Shown piece by piece: positions 10,626 through 21,800 of a DNA stretch of 64,000 nt (position 1 is the first letter of the stretch; each line of letters starts with the position of its first letter). The notes under the pieces are model-generated. The model searched no databases and was not told the origin of the DNA. It was given only the letters and a program-made list of their open reading frames with translations. Made by a program: the position numbers and the translations under genes. The stretch lies in NCBI RefSeq assembly GCF_037325665.1, contig NC_090254.1, positions 43,657,594-43,721,593 on the forward strand. The letters are read 5' to 3'. Source of the DNA: Littorina saxatilis (taxonomy: Eukaryota; Mollusca; Gastropoda; Littorinimorpha; Littorinidae).

Positions 10626-11015
10626 GGAATTTCTTGTTTTTTTTAAAGTTAGTATCAAATAATGGCAATTTACAGACAGAAAAGTTTTTTGGTTTTTTTT
10701 CAGACAAAAAAAAAATCTATTTTTTGGACAGCTGGGAGGGGGTGGGGGGGGGGGGGGGGGGGGTGGGGTCCGGAACCCCTGTAATACCACGAACTACACC
10801 ACAACTCATATAAACCCAACAGTTATTTTCGGAATTCGTCTTTTGATAAAAAGTGAACTGGCAAAGTCGATGAATAGTGATCGAGCACAGGATACTTAAA
10901 GCCATATGTACTCGATGACTATAGCTCTTTCTCACTAGCGAGGCCGGAGGTGTGCACGAGTTTCGTCCCTTTGGTTCGGTAAGTTCCGGTTAAGATAGAG
11001 GCGGCAGTCGAGCGC

Positions 11016-11174
11016 ATGAACGTGAAAGAATTGAAAGATTTTCTTCGGAAACATGGCCAACTTGTCAGTGGAAAAAAAGAAGAATTAGTGCGCAGAGCAA
11101 GAGGCACGTTTCAGCTGCGAAAAGATGGCAAGGATGCTATCGATAATGCTGTGGAAACAAATGATTCAAGTTAG
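11016..11174 (+). CDS. SAP-domain mini-ORF (52 aa)
   Basis: ATG at 11016 opens a 52-codon frame to TAG at 11172-11174. It is bounded upstream by an in-frame TAA at 10980-10982. Residues 1-29 fit the SAP fold (helix-turn-helix putative DNA binder): VKELKDFLRKHG, then SGKKEELVRRA. The remaining ~23 residues are polar and unremarkable. SAP domains usually bind AT-rich DNA as part of a larger protein, so this is probably the amino-terminal remainder of a transposon-encoded protein. It might instead be expressed as a small DNA-binding protein, since a poly(A) signal follows at 11587. Confidence 0.55.
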   Translation: MNVKELKDFLRKHGQLVSGKKEELVRRARGTFQLRKDGKDAIDNAVETNDSS

Positions 11175-11341
11175 CATTTGACAGACCACTTCGACTGTCA
11201 GTGTCACGAACTTGTAGCCTATGTGTTAAATGTTATCAATAATTATTGAGCACACGCGGAATTTGTGCGTGAATCAGTGAGTCCTTTTGATGCTTGGTAG
11301 TCATGCATTTATTGTTGTTAACTGGATGTGCGTGTTGTCTA

Positions 11342-11474
11342 AGGCTAATGTCAGACGGAGCTCGCAAAACACGAAACAAAAGCCGAACAAAAGCAAAACA
11401 ACACACAAAAGCACCATGTTTTGCTTTTGTTCGGCTTTTGTTTCGTGTTTTGCGAGCTCCATCTGACATTAGCC
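11342..11474. repeat. near-perfect 58 bp inverted repeat (hairpin)
   Basis: Arms 11342-11400 and 11417-11474 are complementary with a single mismatch (GACGGAG against CTCCATC) and a 16-base spacer. The hairpin lies between the SAP ORF and its poly(A) signal, so a plus-strand transcript would fold into a long stem. Confidence 0.9.
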
Positions 11475-12295
11475 TAAGAGCAGTTTCACATTACCAGTTC
11501 ATGGCTCTTTAATGTTACTTCAGTTGTTTTACTTTACATTGTTTACCAACTTTGTTAAACTGCTATTGTTTGTATATGTTTTAGATAAATAAAACCCAAA
11601 CTGTATCAACTGCGTCTGTTGAAGTGTGTGTGATTATCTGTAAAACAAGTCATTCATCAAGCTTCAGATTCATCATGTCTTTATTCTTTGAATACATATA
11701 TAATTATATAATACACTGCATTGTCGTTCCTCGGCAAATATTTCAGCCAACTGTGATTAAAAAACAAAATGTAATCACACACAGGTAATAAATATTTTTC
11801 CCTTAAAAACATAAAAAGCATAGATACACACCACACAAACCCTATTTATAATTTCATGTACATAATCCCACGTTACAAAATAGTGCACTCCTTACAACAC
11901 ACGCTCACACCTGGTTGGTTTGCGTTCAACTTCTCAGACATATTTTAACTGGATACAAAAATTTGGAGTACAAACCAGCATCAGTTTTCATGCATACTAG
12001 TTTTATAATTTCTGTCTTCCATGCATTGGGAATGTAAGCATCAATGAGTGACATACACAGAGTCAATGACTGAGATTTATAGTGACACTAGAGACTACAG
12101 TCATACTGAGACACGGAAATTCTTACAGCTCATGTGCCTGTTACTGTTTCACACAGACAAGAGCAAAATGCACTAATGATTGAAGGAAGTATGTTGTACA
12201 ACAACATTCTTTTACACTTTTATGTACATGAACAAATAATACCCATCTGATTAACTAGACGAGAAAGTCACTCTGTCAAGTTGCACAAAATCTTG

Positions 12296-12487
12296 TCATT
12301 TTCTAAAAGAAAGAGTAACACGTAGGCGCTGCTCCCAAGCTCTTTTCAGTTGCTTGTTTGTTGGAAGTGTATGTAGCCTGACAACTCTTCCTTCAATAAT
12401 TTTTCCACGATAGTTATGTCAAATGACACAGTACTGCTTTCCACCACCACACACTCTGAGCGAGCTTTCTTTCAGTGCAGACGCCAT
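12296..12487 (-). pseudogene. THAP zinc-finger ORF, broken
   Basis: Read from ATG at 12487 the 64-codon frame gives KQYCVI, a TGA codon, then HNYRGK, RLHTLPTNKQLKRAW and EQRLR. This matches the THAP (C2CH) DNA-binding domain: Cys-x2-Cys near the start, a L-H-x-x-P block, and an invariant Trp about 30 residues on. The TGA at codon 23 stands exactly where the second zinc Cys (TGC/TGT) is expected. The frame ends at TGA 12296-12298 before the carboxy-terminal C-x2-H pair. THAP domains head the transposases of P, Kolobok and ISL2EU-type DNA transposons. It starts about 80 bp inside the right TIR and faces the SAP ORF. Confidence 0.55.
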
Positions 12488-12589
12488 GATGTAGAAGATA
12501 CCGGAACTAACCCAGCGTTTCTCCTTCGTTGAAGAGCATGGAAAGATAACTCGTACTTGACTAGAAGTGAGAAAGAGCTATACACGCTA

Positions 12590-13170
12590 ATTGCTTTACC
12601 AACAGCTGGAGACATGCTAAATTAAGTTCCCTGCAAAATATTGTGGTCTAGGACCCCTTCAATGTTGAGATATGTTAATTTTCATTTTGATCTGGATCGT
12701 CCTATTTATAGATTTGCCAACAGAGGTAGCGTTGACGCAAGGGAAATAACTCCGCGTCTTTGTTTACATCCAAAGTTTTTGAGACTCTAAAACAAGCTGT
12801 AATGCATGTATATGGTCCGCGCATGGCGACATATCGTCATTACATGGTCTTATGGTGCGTTTGACATCGATTATGGGCAAACTACACTTTGTAAACACGG
12901 GAGCGCGTACATATGCCTTTAAACTTACACTGTTTTCCGACAAGATTTCCTGTAAACATGTTCATACAAGTTTCCTTCCAGAACTCAGCATTCTTTTCAT
13001 AATTTACAGAATGAAACATTATTTTGTGTATGCTTGATCATGAAATAGTACGTATATGTATGCGTACCGTATTTATTACCATTTACTTTAAATGACGATA
13101 CCAAAGTTCCTTATGTTGTTGAATGGACGATTTAAGTCAACATCAATGAGTATTACCAAAGCAGAACAGT
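12590..13170. other. gene-free stretch
   Basis: No gene, RNA or repeat unit was recognised. Confidence 0.4.
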
Positions 13171-13496
13171 TTTTGGCTCACGTAAGTGTAGCCTATGCGA
13201 TCATAACTTTGTCTGTCTGTGCGTTTGTGCGTGTGTGTGTGTGTGTGTTTGTGTGTGCGTGCGTGTGTGTGTATGTCTGTGGTAGAAACTCTAACATTTG
13301 AAGACGTCACATTACATTGACGTCACATTATGACGTAAGAGGGTTAGACGTCACGCGAAGGAAGTACTGAAAGTCTCGGTCATTATTATTTTGAGCGCGC
13401 CGAGACTAGTTGGCAGTCGTGTCCTGTAAGTAGGCTACATGCAGACAGACAGATCTAGATCTAGTGTCTCGCTTTCTTGCACAGTTTCACCTATGC

Positions 13497-13585
<89 letters not shown>

Positions 13586-13650
13586 CGGAGTGATTGAGTT
13601 TGTGTTACTGTTTGTCGATTTCTTACGTGAGCCTTGATGGCTTCGCCTCT
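13171..13650 (+). mobile_element. MITE with GGCTCACGTAAG termini, copy 1
   Basis: Inverted ends GGCTCACGTAAG (13175) and CTTACGTGAGCC (13622-13633). The interior includes ACGTCACATTATGACGT repeats and a (GT)n tract at 13504-13577. A second copy with a shorter GT tract is at 18222-18625. The two copies share almost all non-microsatellite bases, so they are young. Confidence 0.7.
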
Positions 13651-14056
13651 TGTTTTTATGGCAACGATTTCGTGTATATACGCGTATGCATTCCTTCTAA
13701 ACGACTACAAAGAATACAGGGACACATATACACAGGCTTAGATTGAGCAGCACGCAGGTTGCAGGCAGGCATATTAATTCCCAGTTTACAATTGTGTGCA
13801 TGTTTAATTCAGAGTTAGATTTTCGACACATATAGAGCGATATATATATAGAAAAGTATTTGTAAAAAAAAAAAAAAAGTCCATTAATAGAGAAGATTAA
13901 GAGCAGAGAGAGAAAAAAAAATAGAAAAATGCCCAGTTTACTAGAATGTATTAAAACTAAATTGTCTAAATGTTAAATCGTAGAAGCTGATAATGTCTTG
14001 TCTAGTGCTTATCTTAAGCCTGACAGGAATTTAAACAAGAAGGGCAAAGCCCATAC
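13651..14056. other. gene-free stretch
   Basis: AT-rich, with A-rich runs at 13865-13880. Nothing further supported. Confidence 0.35.
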
Positions 14057-14858
14057 GACTCACATGCTTGACCTTGACCTTTACATAACTAAACCTAGCA
14101 ATGACATCATACACTAAGAACTGCTTTACACATTTTTCCTACCAAAATACATGTGACCTTGACTCAAGGTCATCCAAGATCATGCAACACAAAGCTGTTA
14201 ATTCAAGACATAGGAAGTACAATGGTGCTTATTGGCTCTTTCTACCATGAGATATGGTCACTTTTAGTGGTTCACTACCTTATTTTGGTCACATTTCATA
14301 AGGGTCAAAGTGACCTTGGCCTTGATCATATGTGACCAAATGTGTCTCATGATGAAAGCATAACATGTGCCCCACATAATTTTTAAGTTTGAAACAGTTA
14401 TCTTCCATAGTTCAGGGTCAAGGTCACTTCAAAATATGTATACAATCCAACTTTGAAGAGCTCCTGTGACCTTGACCTTGAAGCAAGGTAAACCAAACTG
14501 GTATCAAAAGATGGGGCTTACTTTGCCCTATATATCATATATAGGTGAGGTATTCAATCTCAAAAACTTCAGAGAAAATGGGAAAAATGTGAAAAATAGC
14601 TGTTTTTTAGACAACATTTATGGCCCCTGCAACCTTGACCTTGAAGCAAGGTCAAGATGCTACGTATGTTTTTTGGGGCCTTGTCATCATACAAAATCTT
14701 GCCAAATTTGGTACTGATAGACTGAATAGTGTCCAAGAAATATCCAACGTTAAAGTTTTCCGGACGGACGGACGGACGGACGTCCGGACGTCCGGACGGA
14801 CGGACGGACGGACGACTCGGGTGAGTACATAGACTCACTTTTGCTTCGCATGTGAGTC
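14057..14858 (+). mobile_element. 802 bp MITE-like element rich in TGACCTTGA motifs
   Basis: 11 bp inverted ends GACTCACATGC (14057) and GCATGTGAGTC (14848-14858). The body contains about ten copies of TGACCTTG / CAAGGTCA, several as tandem or inverted pairs (for example at 14070, 14155, 14412, 14470 and 14630). It ends with a (CGGA)n palindromic block at 14759-14815. Non-coding; I recognise the family as common in molluscs. Confidence 0.65.
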
Positions 14859-15150
14859 AAAAAGGTAAAGAAGCCAGCATTGTAGCATCGAGAATCAACT
14901 TTTATTATGAGAAATTACAAGAAAAACATCACACATGTGTTACGTTTGTGCTTCGACCTAAAGCAAAAGTCTTTCACACGCGATGAAATTGTATTCCTGT
15001 CGTCAGAATAGTAAGAATCGGTAGATCATCTGGTTCCAGTTCGGCTAGTTTCATACACAATAAGTTGGTACTAAAAGCTACGTAAGGTTGGTAGTATGAA
15101 ATATTGCGAGCTGGAAGTGAATCGGGTTCCTAGTTGTTCACAGCAAGCTG

Positions 15151-15436
15151 GTACTAAACAATCTTCATAGACCAACTAAAACTAGGTACACAATGTAGTA
15201 TATATATATAAAGCATTGTTACTAAAGCTATGGTACTAAACAATCTTCATAGACCAACTAAAACTGGGTAAACAGTGTAGCATATATATAAAGCATTGTT
15301 ACTAAAGCTATGGTACTAAACAATCTTCATAGACCAACTAAAACTTGGTAAACAGTGTAGCATATAAAGCATTGTTACTAAAGCTATGGTACTAAACAAT
15401 CTTCATAGACCAACTAAAACTTGGTAAACAGTGTAG
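15151..15436 (+). repeat. 76-82 bp minisatellite (left part)
   Basis: Units beginning GTACTAAACAATCTTCATAG start at 15151, 15233, 15313 and 15389. Each contains a variable (TA)n. The array resumes at 16554 after a Helitron-like insertion. Confidence 0.9.
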
Positions 15437-15437
15437 C

Positions 15438-16124
15438 ATATATATATATATACGTCTTGTGTCTGTGTGTGTGTGTGTGTGTCTGTGTGTCTGTGTATCT
15501 GTTTGTGTATTCGCCATGCACGGCCAAAGTTCTCGATGGATCTGCTTCAAATTTGGTGGGCATATTCAGGTTGACCCGGTACAGGACACAACCTGGTCGA
15601 TATTTCAACACGTGCTCTCAGCGCGCAGCGCTGAACCGATTTTGGTTCCACCTCAGCTACCCGGGCCCCCATACCGACACACCATAGCCGCTACACCACA
15701 TCACAACGCCAAAGTTCTCGGTGGATCTTTTTCAAATTTGGACACCGTATTCAGCTACACCCCGGACACAATATCATCGATGAGATATTTCAACACGTGC
15801 TCTCAGCGCGCAGCGCTGAATCGATTTTGGTTTTTGTGTTCATTTCACCATTATAAGTAACTCTTCCTTATCTTCTCATATTCTCCAGGTTTTCAGCGTT
15901 TACCTCCCTTCCTTCGTAATGGTGCACTATAGTGTGAGTGGAGCGTCTTCGGATATTCCCGGCGTTCTGTTACTGTTACTATTTTTAGAAGGTCAACGCA
16001 GTGTCCAGAACGTAAATTGGACCCGTAAATTATCCTCACTGTAAAAGTGCAAAGGTCGAATCAATTTATAGCCACGCGAAAAATACACTGTCATCTATCT
16101 CTCTATAGATACGGCTTCTCTGTG

Positions 16125-16194
<70 letters not shown>

Positions 16195-16553
16195 TCTATG
16201 TGAGCAACACCTGTGCATTGTTCAGTTCTGTTTGTGATGTGGTCTGGCGGCTTTTGTGTAAATTTATGTACTGGCCTTCCTTTTACAAGCCATGACTTGC
16301 TCAGTCCTGTTTGAGTGGAGTTCGCCTCCAAAGGTGATTAACACGGTTACATTCGTCGACAAGGATGGGACTCGATATGGTCAGGAATGGCATTATGGCC
16401 ACTGAATCATTTTCGTGCTGTTCCCATTCCACGAATCTGGGAGGGACCTAAGCTTGGCGGGTCCATTGTTCGGACCCGGCGAAGCCGGCGTACGGCTCTA
16501 AGTACTTCTTCCCGGCGAAGCCGGCTACCCGGCGAAGCGGGTATTCATTCTAG
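15438..16553 (+). mobile_element. Helitron-like non-autonomous element (~1.1 kb)
   Basis: The 3' end has a 6 bp stem TACCCG/CGGGTA (16526-16531, 16538-16543), then TTCATTCTAG ending at 16553 and a host T. The 5' end is a TA-rich run then ACGTCTTGTGTCTG, the same order as the 374 bp copy at 5366-5739. A ~190 bp block with CTCAGCGCGCAGCGCTGAA is present twice (15520-15650, 15708-15835). A (GT)n lies at 16131-16192 and CGGCGAAGCCGG palindromes near 16475-16525. No coding capacity. Confidence 0.6.
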
Positions 16554-16668
16554 TATTATATATATATAAAGCATTGTTACTAAAGCTATGGTTCTAAAAC
16601 AATCTTCATAGGCCTACTAAAACTGGGTAAACAGTGTAGCATATAATATATTAAAGCATTGTCAGTTG
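16554..16668 (+). repeat. 76-82 bp minisatellite (right part)
   Basis: The interrupted unit resumes with (TA)n AAAGCATTGTTACTAAAGC, and one further unit follows. It is the same array as 15151-15436. Confidence 0.85.
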
Positions 16669-16720
16669 GAAGTTAAGTAGGTTACAATTCGGTTAGTGTC
16701 ATTCACAACAAGCTTGTATT

Positions 16721-16880
16721 AATCACATCTACTTAAATATGGCAAAATGAAATCTACTTAAATATGGCGTAATGAAATCTACTTAAATATGGCGAAATGA
16801 AGTCTACTTAAATATGGCGTAATGAAATCTGCCCAAGTAAGGCGTAATGAAATCTACCTAAGTATGGCGGAACGAACTCT
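16721..16880 (+). repeat. 25 bp minisatellite
   Basis: About six units of AAATCTACTTAAATATGGCG plus TAATG, increasingly diverged to the right. Confidence 0.85.
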
Positions 16881-16904
16881 ACGTTAGCTAGTAATGCAGA
16901 GATG

Positions 16905-17943
16905 TAGAGGTTACATGCCGAGTCTCAGTGATTATCATAAATAATGGTCGAAGTTAGCGGATCATGAAAAATGCGAGCTTTAGCGAGCTTTTTCATGACC
17001 GCGAACTGAGACCATTATTTTTTATAATCACTGAGACGAGGTGTGTAACCTCTTTATTCCTCCTTTCTTCAGTTATTCAAAGAAAAGAGGAGTTTTTTTG
17101 CGAAAGTTTGATCGAATCCTATTCTCTCAACCAGTCAACCTGCGCAGGCGATCGATTAATGCGCGGTTGTATAGTTCCGTGCAAATCATTCCATTCTGTT
17201 AACACTTCTTGTCAGTTTTCCTATTTTGGACTAAAATCAAGTACACAGATATGCTGTTATTCTGCTGTGGCGGCAAAGGCAGATATTGTGTGTTCTGTAT
17301 ATGTTTTGGTATCGCTTAGGATAATGCTTTTTCGTCAAATGGGACTAGCAGACGAACTTTTGCACCCGTGTTCTAACGTTAAAAACTGTATGAAGTTCAG
17401 TTTTCTGGGGAAAATAGTGCATGAAACCCCTTTATGTTGTTTAAATTGATGAGATGTGTGCATTTGGTTGCGTGTGATCTGTTTATTAAATGAAATATTG
17501 TTGAAAACTGACCGTCGGATTGCAGTCTGTTGTCGAAGGAACTGAGTGAAAAGAAGGGGAACTACTCTTGTCGCTAGACAAAGTATGAGTTACTTGCCTT
17601 GGGAAATTGCTTGTGATGAACGGCTTGAGCACGGCAGATGAGATTCAGAAAACAACCCAACTCATGGATTTTATATGGAGATTCATGTGTTCAGGCCTGT
17701 AGTTGTTAATTTAAATGCGGTATGTTTGTATTGTTTGCTCCAGAGATGTATACTTCGTACATTAGAGCGTTCGGAACTTTTCAGTCGCAAAAAGTAGTAC
17801 CGAAACAGAACAACCTCTCAACCCATTGCACTATCGAGGATTCAGGCTGTTGCTGGGTCGTTATTTGTTTGGTTGCTGGGTCATTATCGAAAAATAACTA
17901 CCCCTACAAGTTTACAGAGGTAAAGAAGCAGAGGGGGGAATAA
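16905..17943 (+). mobile_element. ~1.04 kb fold-back repeat family, copy 1
   Basis: One end (16905-17056) is a ~145 bp imperfect palindrome starting GAGGTTACA and ending TGTAACCTC. The other end is AAGAAGCAGAGGGGGGAA. TA borders both ends in all three copies here (also 35225-36275 and 41727-42765, both minus). The copies are about 95-98 % alike by eye. A 161-codon open frame is shared by copies 1 and 3 but has no known domain and is explained by their overall similarity. Confidence 0.65.
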
Positions 17944-18046
17944 ATTGTAGTTTGTTGCCCCACAGTCTATGTTACATCTTCGTTCTGTTTTAGATCTGTA
18001 CGCTTTTATGTGAGTTCTGTTTTATTGTCAGACTTTTTATGTGTGG

Positions 18047-18103
18047 CACCGCCCTGATATGGCCCTTCGTGGTCGGCTGGGCGTTAAGCAAAACAAATAA
18101 ACA
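18047..18103 (+). mobile_element. SINE family C, 3' fragment
   Basis: GGCACCGCCCTGATATGGCC through GGGCGTTAAGC with an (AAAC)-type tail matches the end of the complete copy at 48581-48886. The tRNA-like head is absent. Confidence 0.7.
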
Positions 18104-18221
18104 TGTGTAACTATGTGTCTATTACTTATCTTACGTGTTTTTTTTTGTTTTTTTTCCATCTTTAAAAAAAAATTTCTAGATTATTTTATATAACTATAAG
18201 TGGTCGTTGTCTATGAATTGT

Positions 18222-18528
18222 TTTTGGCTCACGTAAGTGTAGCCTATGCGATCGTAACTTTGTCTGTCTGTGCGTGCGTGCGTGCGTGCGTCTGTGCGTG
18301 TGTATGTCTGTGGTAGAAACTCTAACATTTGAAGACGTCACATTACATTGACGTCACATTATGACGTAAGAGGGTTAGACGTCACGCGAAGGAAGTACTG
18401 ACAGTCTCGGTCATTATTATTTTGAGCGCGCCGAGACTAGTTGGCAGTCGTGTCCTTGTAAGTAGGCTACATGCAGACAGACAGATCTAGATCTAGTGTC
18501 TCGCTTTCTTGCACAGTTTCACCTATGC

Positions 18529-18567
<39 letters not shown>

Positions 18568-18625
18568 CGGAGTGATTGAGTTTGTGTTACTGTTTGTCGA
18601 TTTCTTACGTGAGCCTTGATGGCTT
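18222..18625 (+). mobile_element. MITE with GGCTCACGTAAG termini, copy 2
   Basis: Same termini and interior as 13171-13650 (inverted ends at 18226 and 18604-18615) but with fewer GT units, so about 70 bp shorter. Confidence 0.7.
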
Positions 18626-18689
18626 CGCCTTATTTTTAATGCTTGTATGCTATTTCTTACGAGAAAACTTTTTATGTAAAATGTTAAAT

Positions 18690-18780
18690 TTTAATGTCTA
18701 ATGTAAAGCGCCATGAGACTGCCATTCGGCGGTGAACAGCGCTATAAAAGAATGTTTTTTTAGTGTTATTATTATTAGTA
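18690..18780 (+). mobile_element. retroposon 3' tail fragment
   Basis: GTAAAGCGCCATGAGACTGC, then GCGCTATAAAAGAAT and (TTA)n, is the typical end of a molluscan SINE/LINE family. A related tail in the other direction lies at 20465-20590. Confidence 0.45.
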
Positions 18781-18854
18781 AGGGAAATATGGATGAATGA
18801 AATCTATAAGTTGAATACACAGTCAGAACCTATATAACTGTGTGTATGACGTGA

Positions 18855-21800
18855 TCATGACGTAACGGCGCGTCCTTCATGAAGTAACGGCGCGTCCTTC
18901 ATGACGTAAGCTATGTAGAACCAGTCCCAACCAGATCCCGTTGTGTAAGGCTGTAGTTGTACTCTCGGTTTAAACTTATCGTGGAAACTGGCCTGGTTCA
19001 TAATGTAAATGACCTGTCACAAAAGGAAACAATCTGAAACAGCTTTGAACTAAAAAAAATAGTCCAGGGGTGTTATGTATGAGTGACGTCTAAACGTTTA
19101 GGCGGCGTGCAAACAGCGAGTGCCGCCAACCGCGAGGTACACGGTATGCACGGGTGGCGACTACACGCTTGTACCACCGAAACTGGCGACTAAATTTAGA
19201 CGTGCTCCGGAGGTCGTCTAAATGGTTTACACGCCGACTTCAGCGAACAGAATGGCCATTTTCATGGTTTTCCGCCATCAAAGTCGACGAATTTTGCGCC
19301 GTAATCGTTTTTAGACAGAACCCAATAGTTGGAAGTGCTGGACTAAAAAGATTTTTTTTTTGCGAGATTCACTTCCCTTGTCATATTATTTTAGAACCAA
19401 CACCGATAAGATTAGCGAAGACATCTTTGATTCGTTTCAGCGCAAAGTAGCACTGACCCATATTTCACTGCTCTCCGTCTCTGAATAGTCGAACTCACCG
19501 TGCGAGGAAGCGGGAGGATGTTATCGAATGACCCTAGCGCATGCGCAAAGGAAGGAATTCCTCGTTATAAAAATAGATTGACTGGTGACCTTGCTTTACA
19601 CGGCAACTTGAAAGTCGGCGGTCTGGTCGTCACCCGTGCATACCGACTGAGCGCCTGCGGTAGGTGGCGACTTTCAAGTCATGACTTCGCTGAAGTCGGC
19701 GTGTACTTTACACGGCACTCATGCATAACTCCCCTGGGAAAACATGCAACGTTAACAGTAAGACAGACAGACAGACAGACAGAGAAACAGAGATAAACAT
19801 ACTCTTAGGGAGGGAGGGGGGGGGGGGGGGTCGAGTGTAAACAATTGGACAGACAGATGTTCTGTCTGAGTTAGTCTGGAAGATGGCTTTCTTGATTCCA
19901 ACGACAGAGGTTGGCAAGTCAAGATTTTTCTGAATGGGCTTGGGGTGGGGTGGGGTGGGGTGGGGTGGGGTGGGGGAGGTTGGGGGAGACAATACGAGAG
20001 TATGGTAGTAACACACTATGACTTGAAGGTAAGAGTTTCATTTCATGCCAAATGCGGCTACACCCCAAATTGTTTGTTTGTTTAACGCCCAGTCCACCAC
20101 GAAGGGTTATATCAGGGCGGTGCTGCTTTGACATTTAACGTGCGCCACACACAAGACAGAAGTCGCAGCACAGGCTTCATGTCTCACCCAGTCACATTAT
20201 TCTGACACCGGACCAACCAGTCCTAGCACTAACCCCATAATGCCAGACGCCAGGCGGAGCAGCCACTAGATTGCCAATTTTAAAGTCTTAAAGAATAAAT
20301 CACACACACACCGCCCCCCCCCTCCATATAACAGGGTGGTAACCAAAAAACCGCCCTATTTTCTTTTTGATCTCATTTTTGACTGCGAAGAGAGATTTAG
20401 AAAACAAATCCACCAAACAATAGCCGAATGATGGGAGATTATGTCTTGGAAATTAGGTATAAATTGGTCTTTCCTTAGTAGTTGATAATATAATAATATA
20501 ATGATAACAATAATGACAGCTTATATAGCGCAAACCACAGTGAAGTATGCTCTCCACGCTTTACATATTAACTATGAATAAAACCATACTATTTGTCGCG
20601 AGATGGGTTGCAGGGTAGTTTCTAAATCGACAAACCGCCAGCCGCGGTGTGTAGTGTGTCCGTGTTTCGTGACCGCATTGCGGGGAGCACGCGTCGCTAG
20701 CGCTCACCCGTCGTCTGCGCTCAGCGCTGAACGGGATTCGGGGCAGAAGCCAAAGAACTTTGGAAGCAGTAACACCTCGATTGTGTGTTCTGGAATGTGG
20801 CGCGACTGCTGTCGGCCCAAGTACGTGGTGTGACTCATGTCAACCCGGTCAAGTTTTCAACATCAGGGCCGGACTAGGCGAAGAGGAGGGGGGGGGGGGG
20901 TTGCCAGTGGTGGCCCAAGGGGATGTCCCCCCTGGCGGCAGGGGCGGATCAGTTAATTTTATGACTGGTTTTTTTCAAAAGTATATTGTGAAGATATGGG
21001 TGTGAAGGCGCGAAGCGCCGAGGCGACGGCGCAAAGCGCCTAGCTTGCTAGGGGGGTCCGGGGGCATGCCCCCCCGGAAAATTTTGAAAAAAAGAATGCA
21101 AAATGGTGCAATCTGGTGCAGTCTGAGGATGATCATTACCAGTTTCAGGCAGCAGATTTTGTCACTGATTAATACCCTAAAAATTGAAACTCAATGTAAA
21201 ATAAAGAAATGCATACCTCATTCAATATTTTTATTTTTTGGCTGGGGGGGGGGTCCGGAAACCCTAGAACCCACCCACCCCCCCTCGTTGTGGGGGTCAG
21301 GGGGCGAAGCCCCCTGAAGCTGACGGGTAGGTCATATTCTGAGATAGGAATTCTCCTTGCATGAAACGGCATAAAATAAGCAATAATAAAAAAAAATTAA
21401 ATAAGTAAGGTACATGTTTAGGCTAGGGGGGGGGGGGGGGGGGGTTGCGCAACCCCCATAACCCCCCCGGTAGTCCGGCCCTGAACATTATTGTTGTCGT
21501 CGGCTTTGCCGTGAAAAGGGAAATATTCACCAGGGGAAGGATAGAGGTTCTTCCATGTGAGTATTTTTGTGTGTGTAAATGTCTTCTGTTGTCCACGTGT
21601 TTTGGTCTCTAGTTTGTGTTGTAGGTCGGGTGGAGGGTGGTAAAAGGGAGGTAGAATTTAGCTCATGGCCTTTTCACTTTATTTCATTCCCCCTTCATTG
21701 TCATTCACGCTCATTTTGGTTATCATTCCATGCTCTGAAATAAGCGTGTTTTTCTGGTTGGAAAATGTTACATGAATTTGTGAAATGAGTCTAAAGTTGC

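Larger units (their letters stand above)
10920..12582. mobile_element. 1.66 kb TIR element with inward-facing SAP and THAP ORFs (ISL2EU-like?)
   Basis: Perfect 17 bp inverted termini TATAGCTCTTTCTCACT (10920-10936 and 12566-12582) bound the region. The outermost TA at each side could be a 2 bp target duplication. About 80 bp inside each end is the start of a short ORF pointing inward: a SAP-domain ORF at 11016 (+) and a THAP-type ORF at 12487 (-). Each is followed by a poly(A) signal near the centre (AATAAA 11587-11592 on plus; TTTATT near 11680, AATAAA on minus). The two 5' leaders share GGTWAGTTCCGGT. ISL2EU DNA transposons are known to have TA targets and to encode a THAP-containing transposase plus a YqaJ-type protein; this looks like an internally deleted derivative that kept both gene starts. 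No DDE catalytic core or YqaJ domain is left. Confidence 0.6.

Noticed and set aside
16964-17449. 161-codon open frame shared with 42221-42706
   Set aside because: The two repeat copies are nearly identical over their whole length, so a shared frame carries no evidence of selection; no domain, and the first residues lie in the palindrome.
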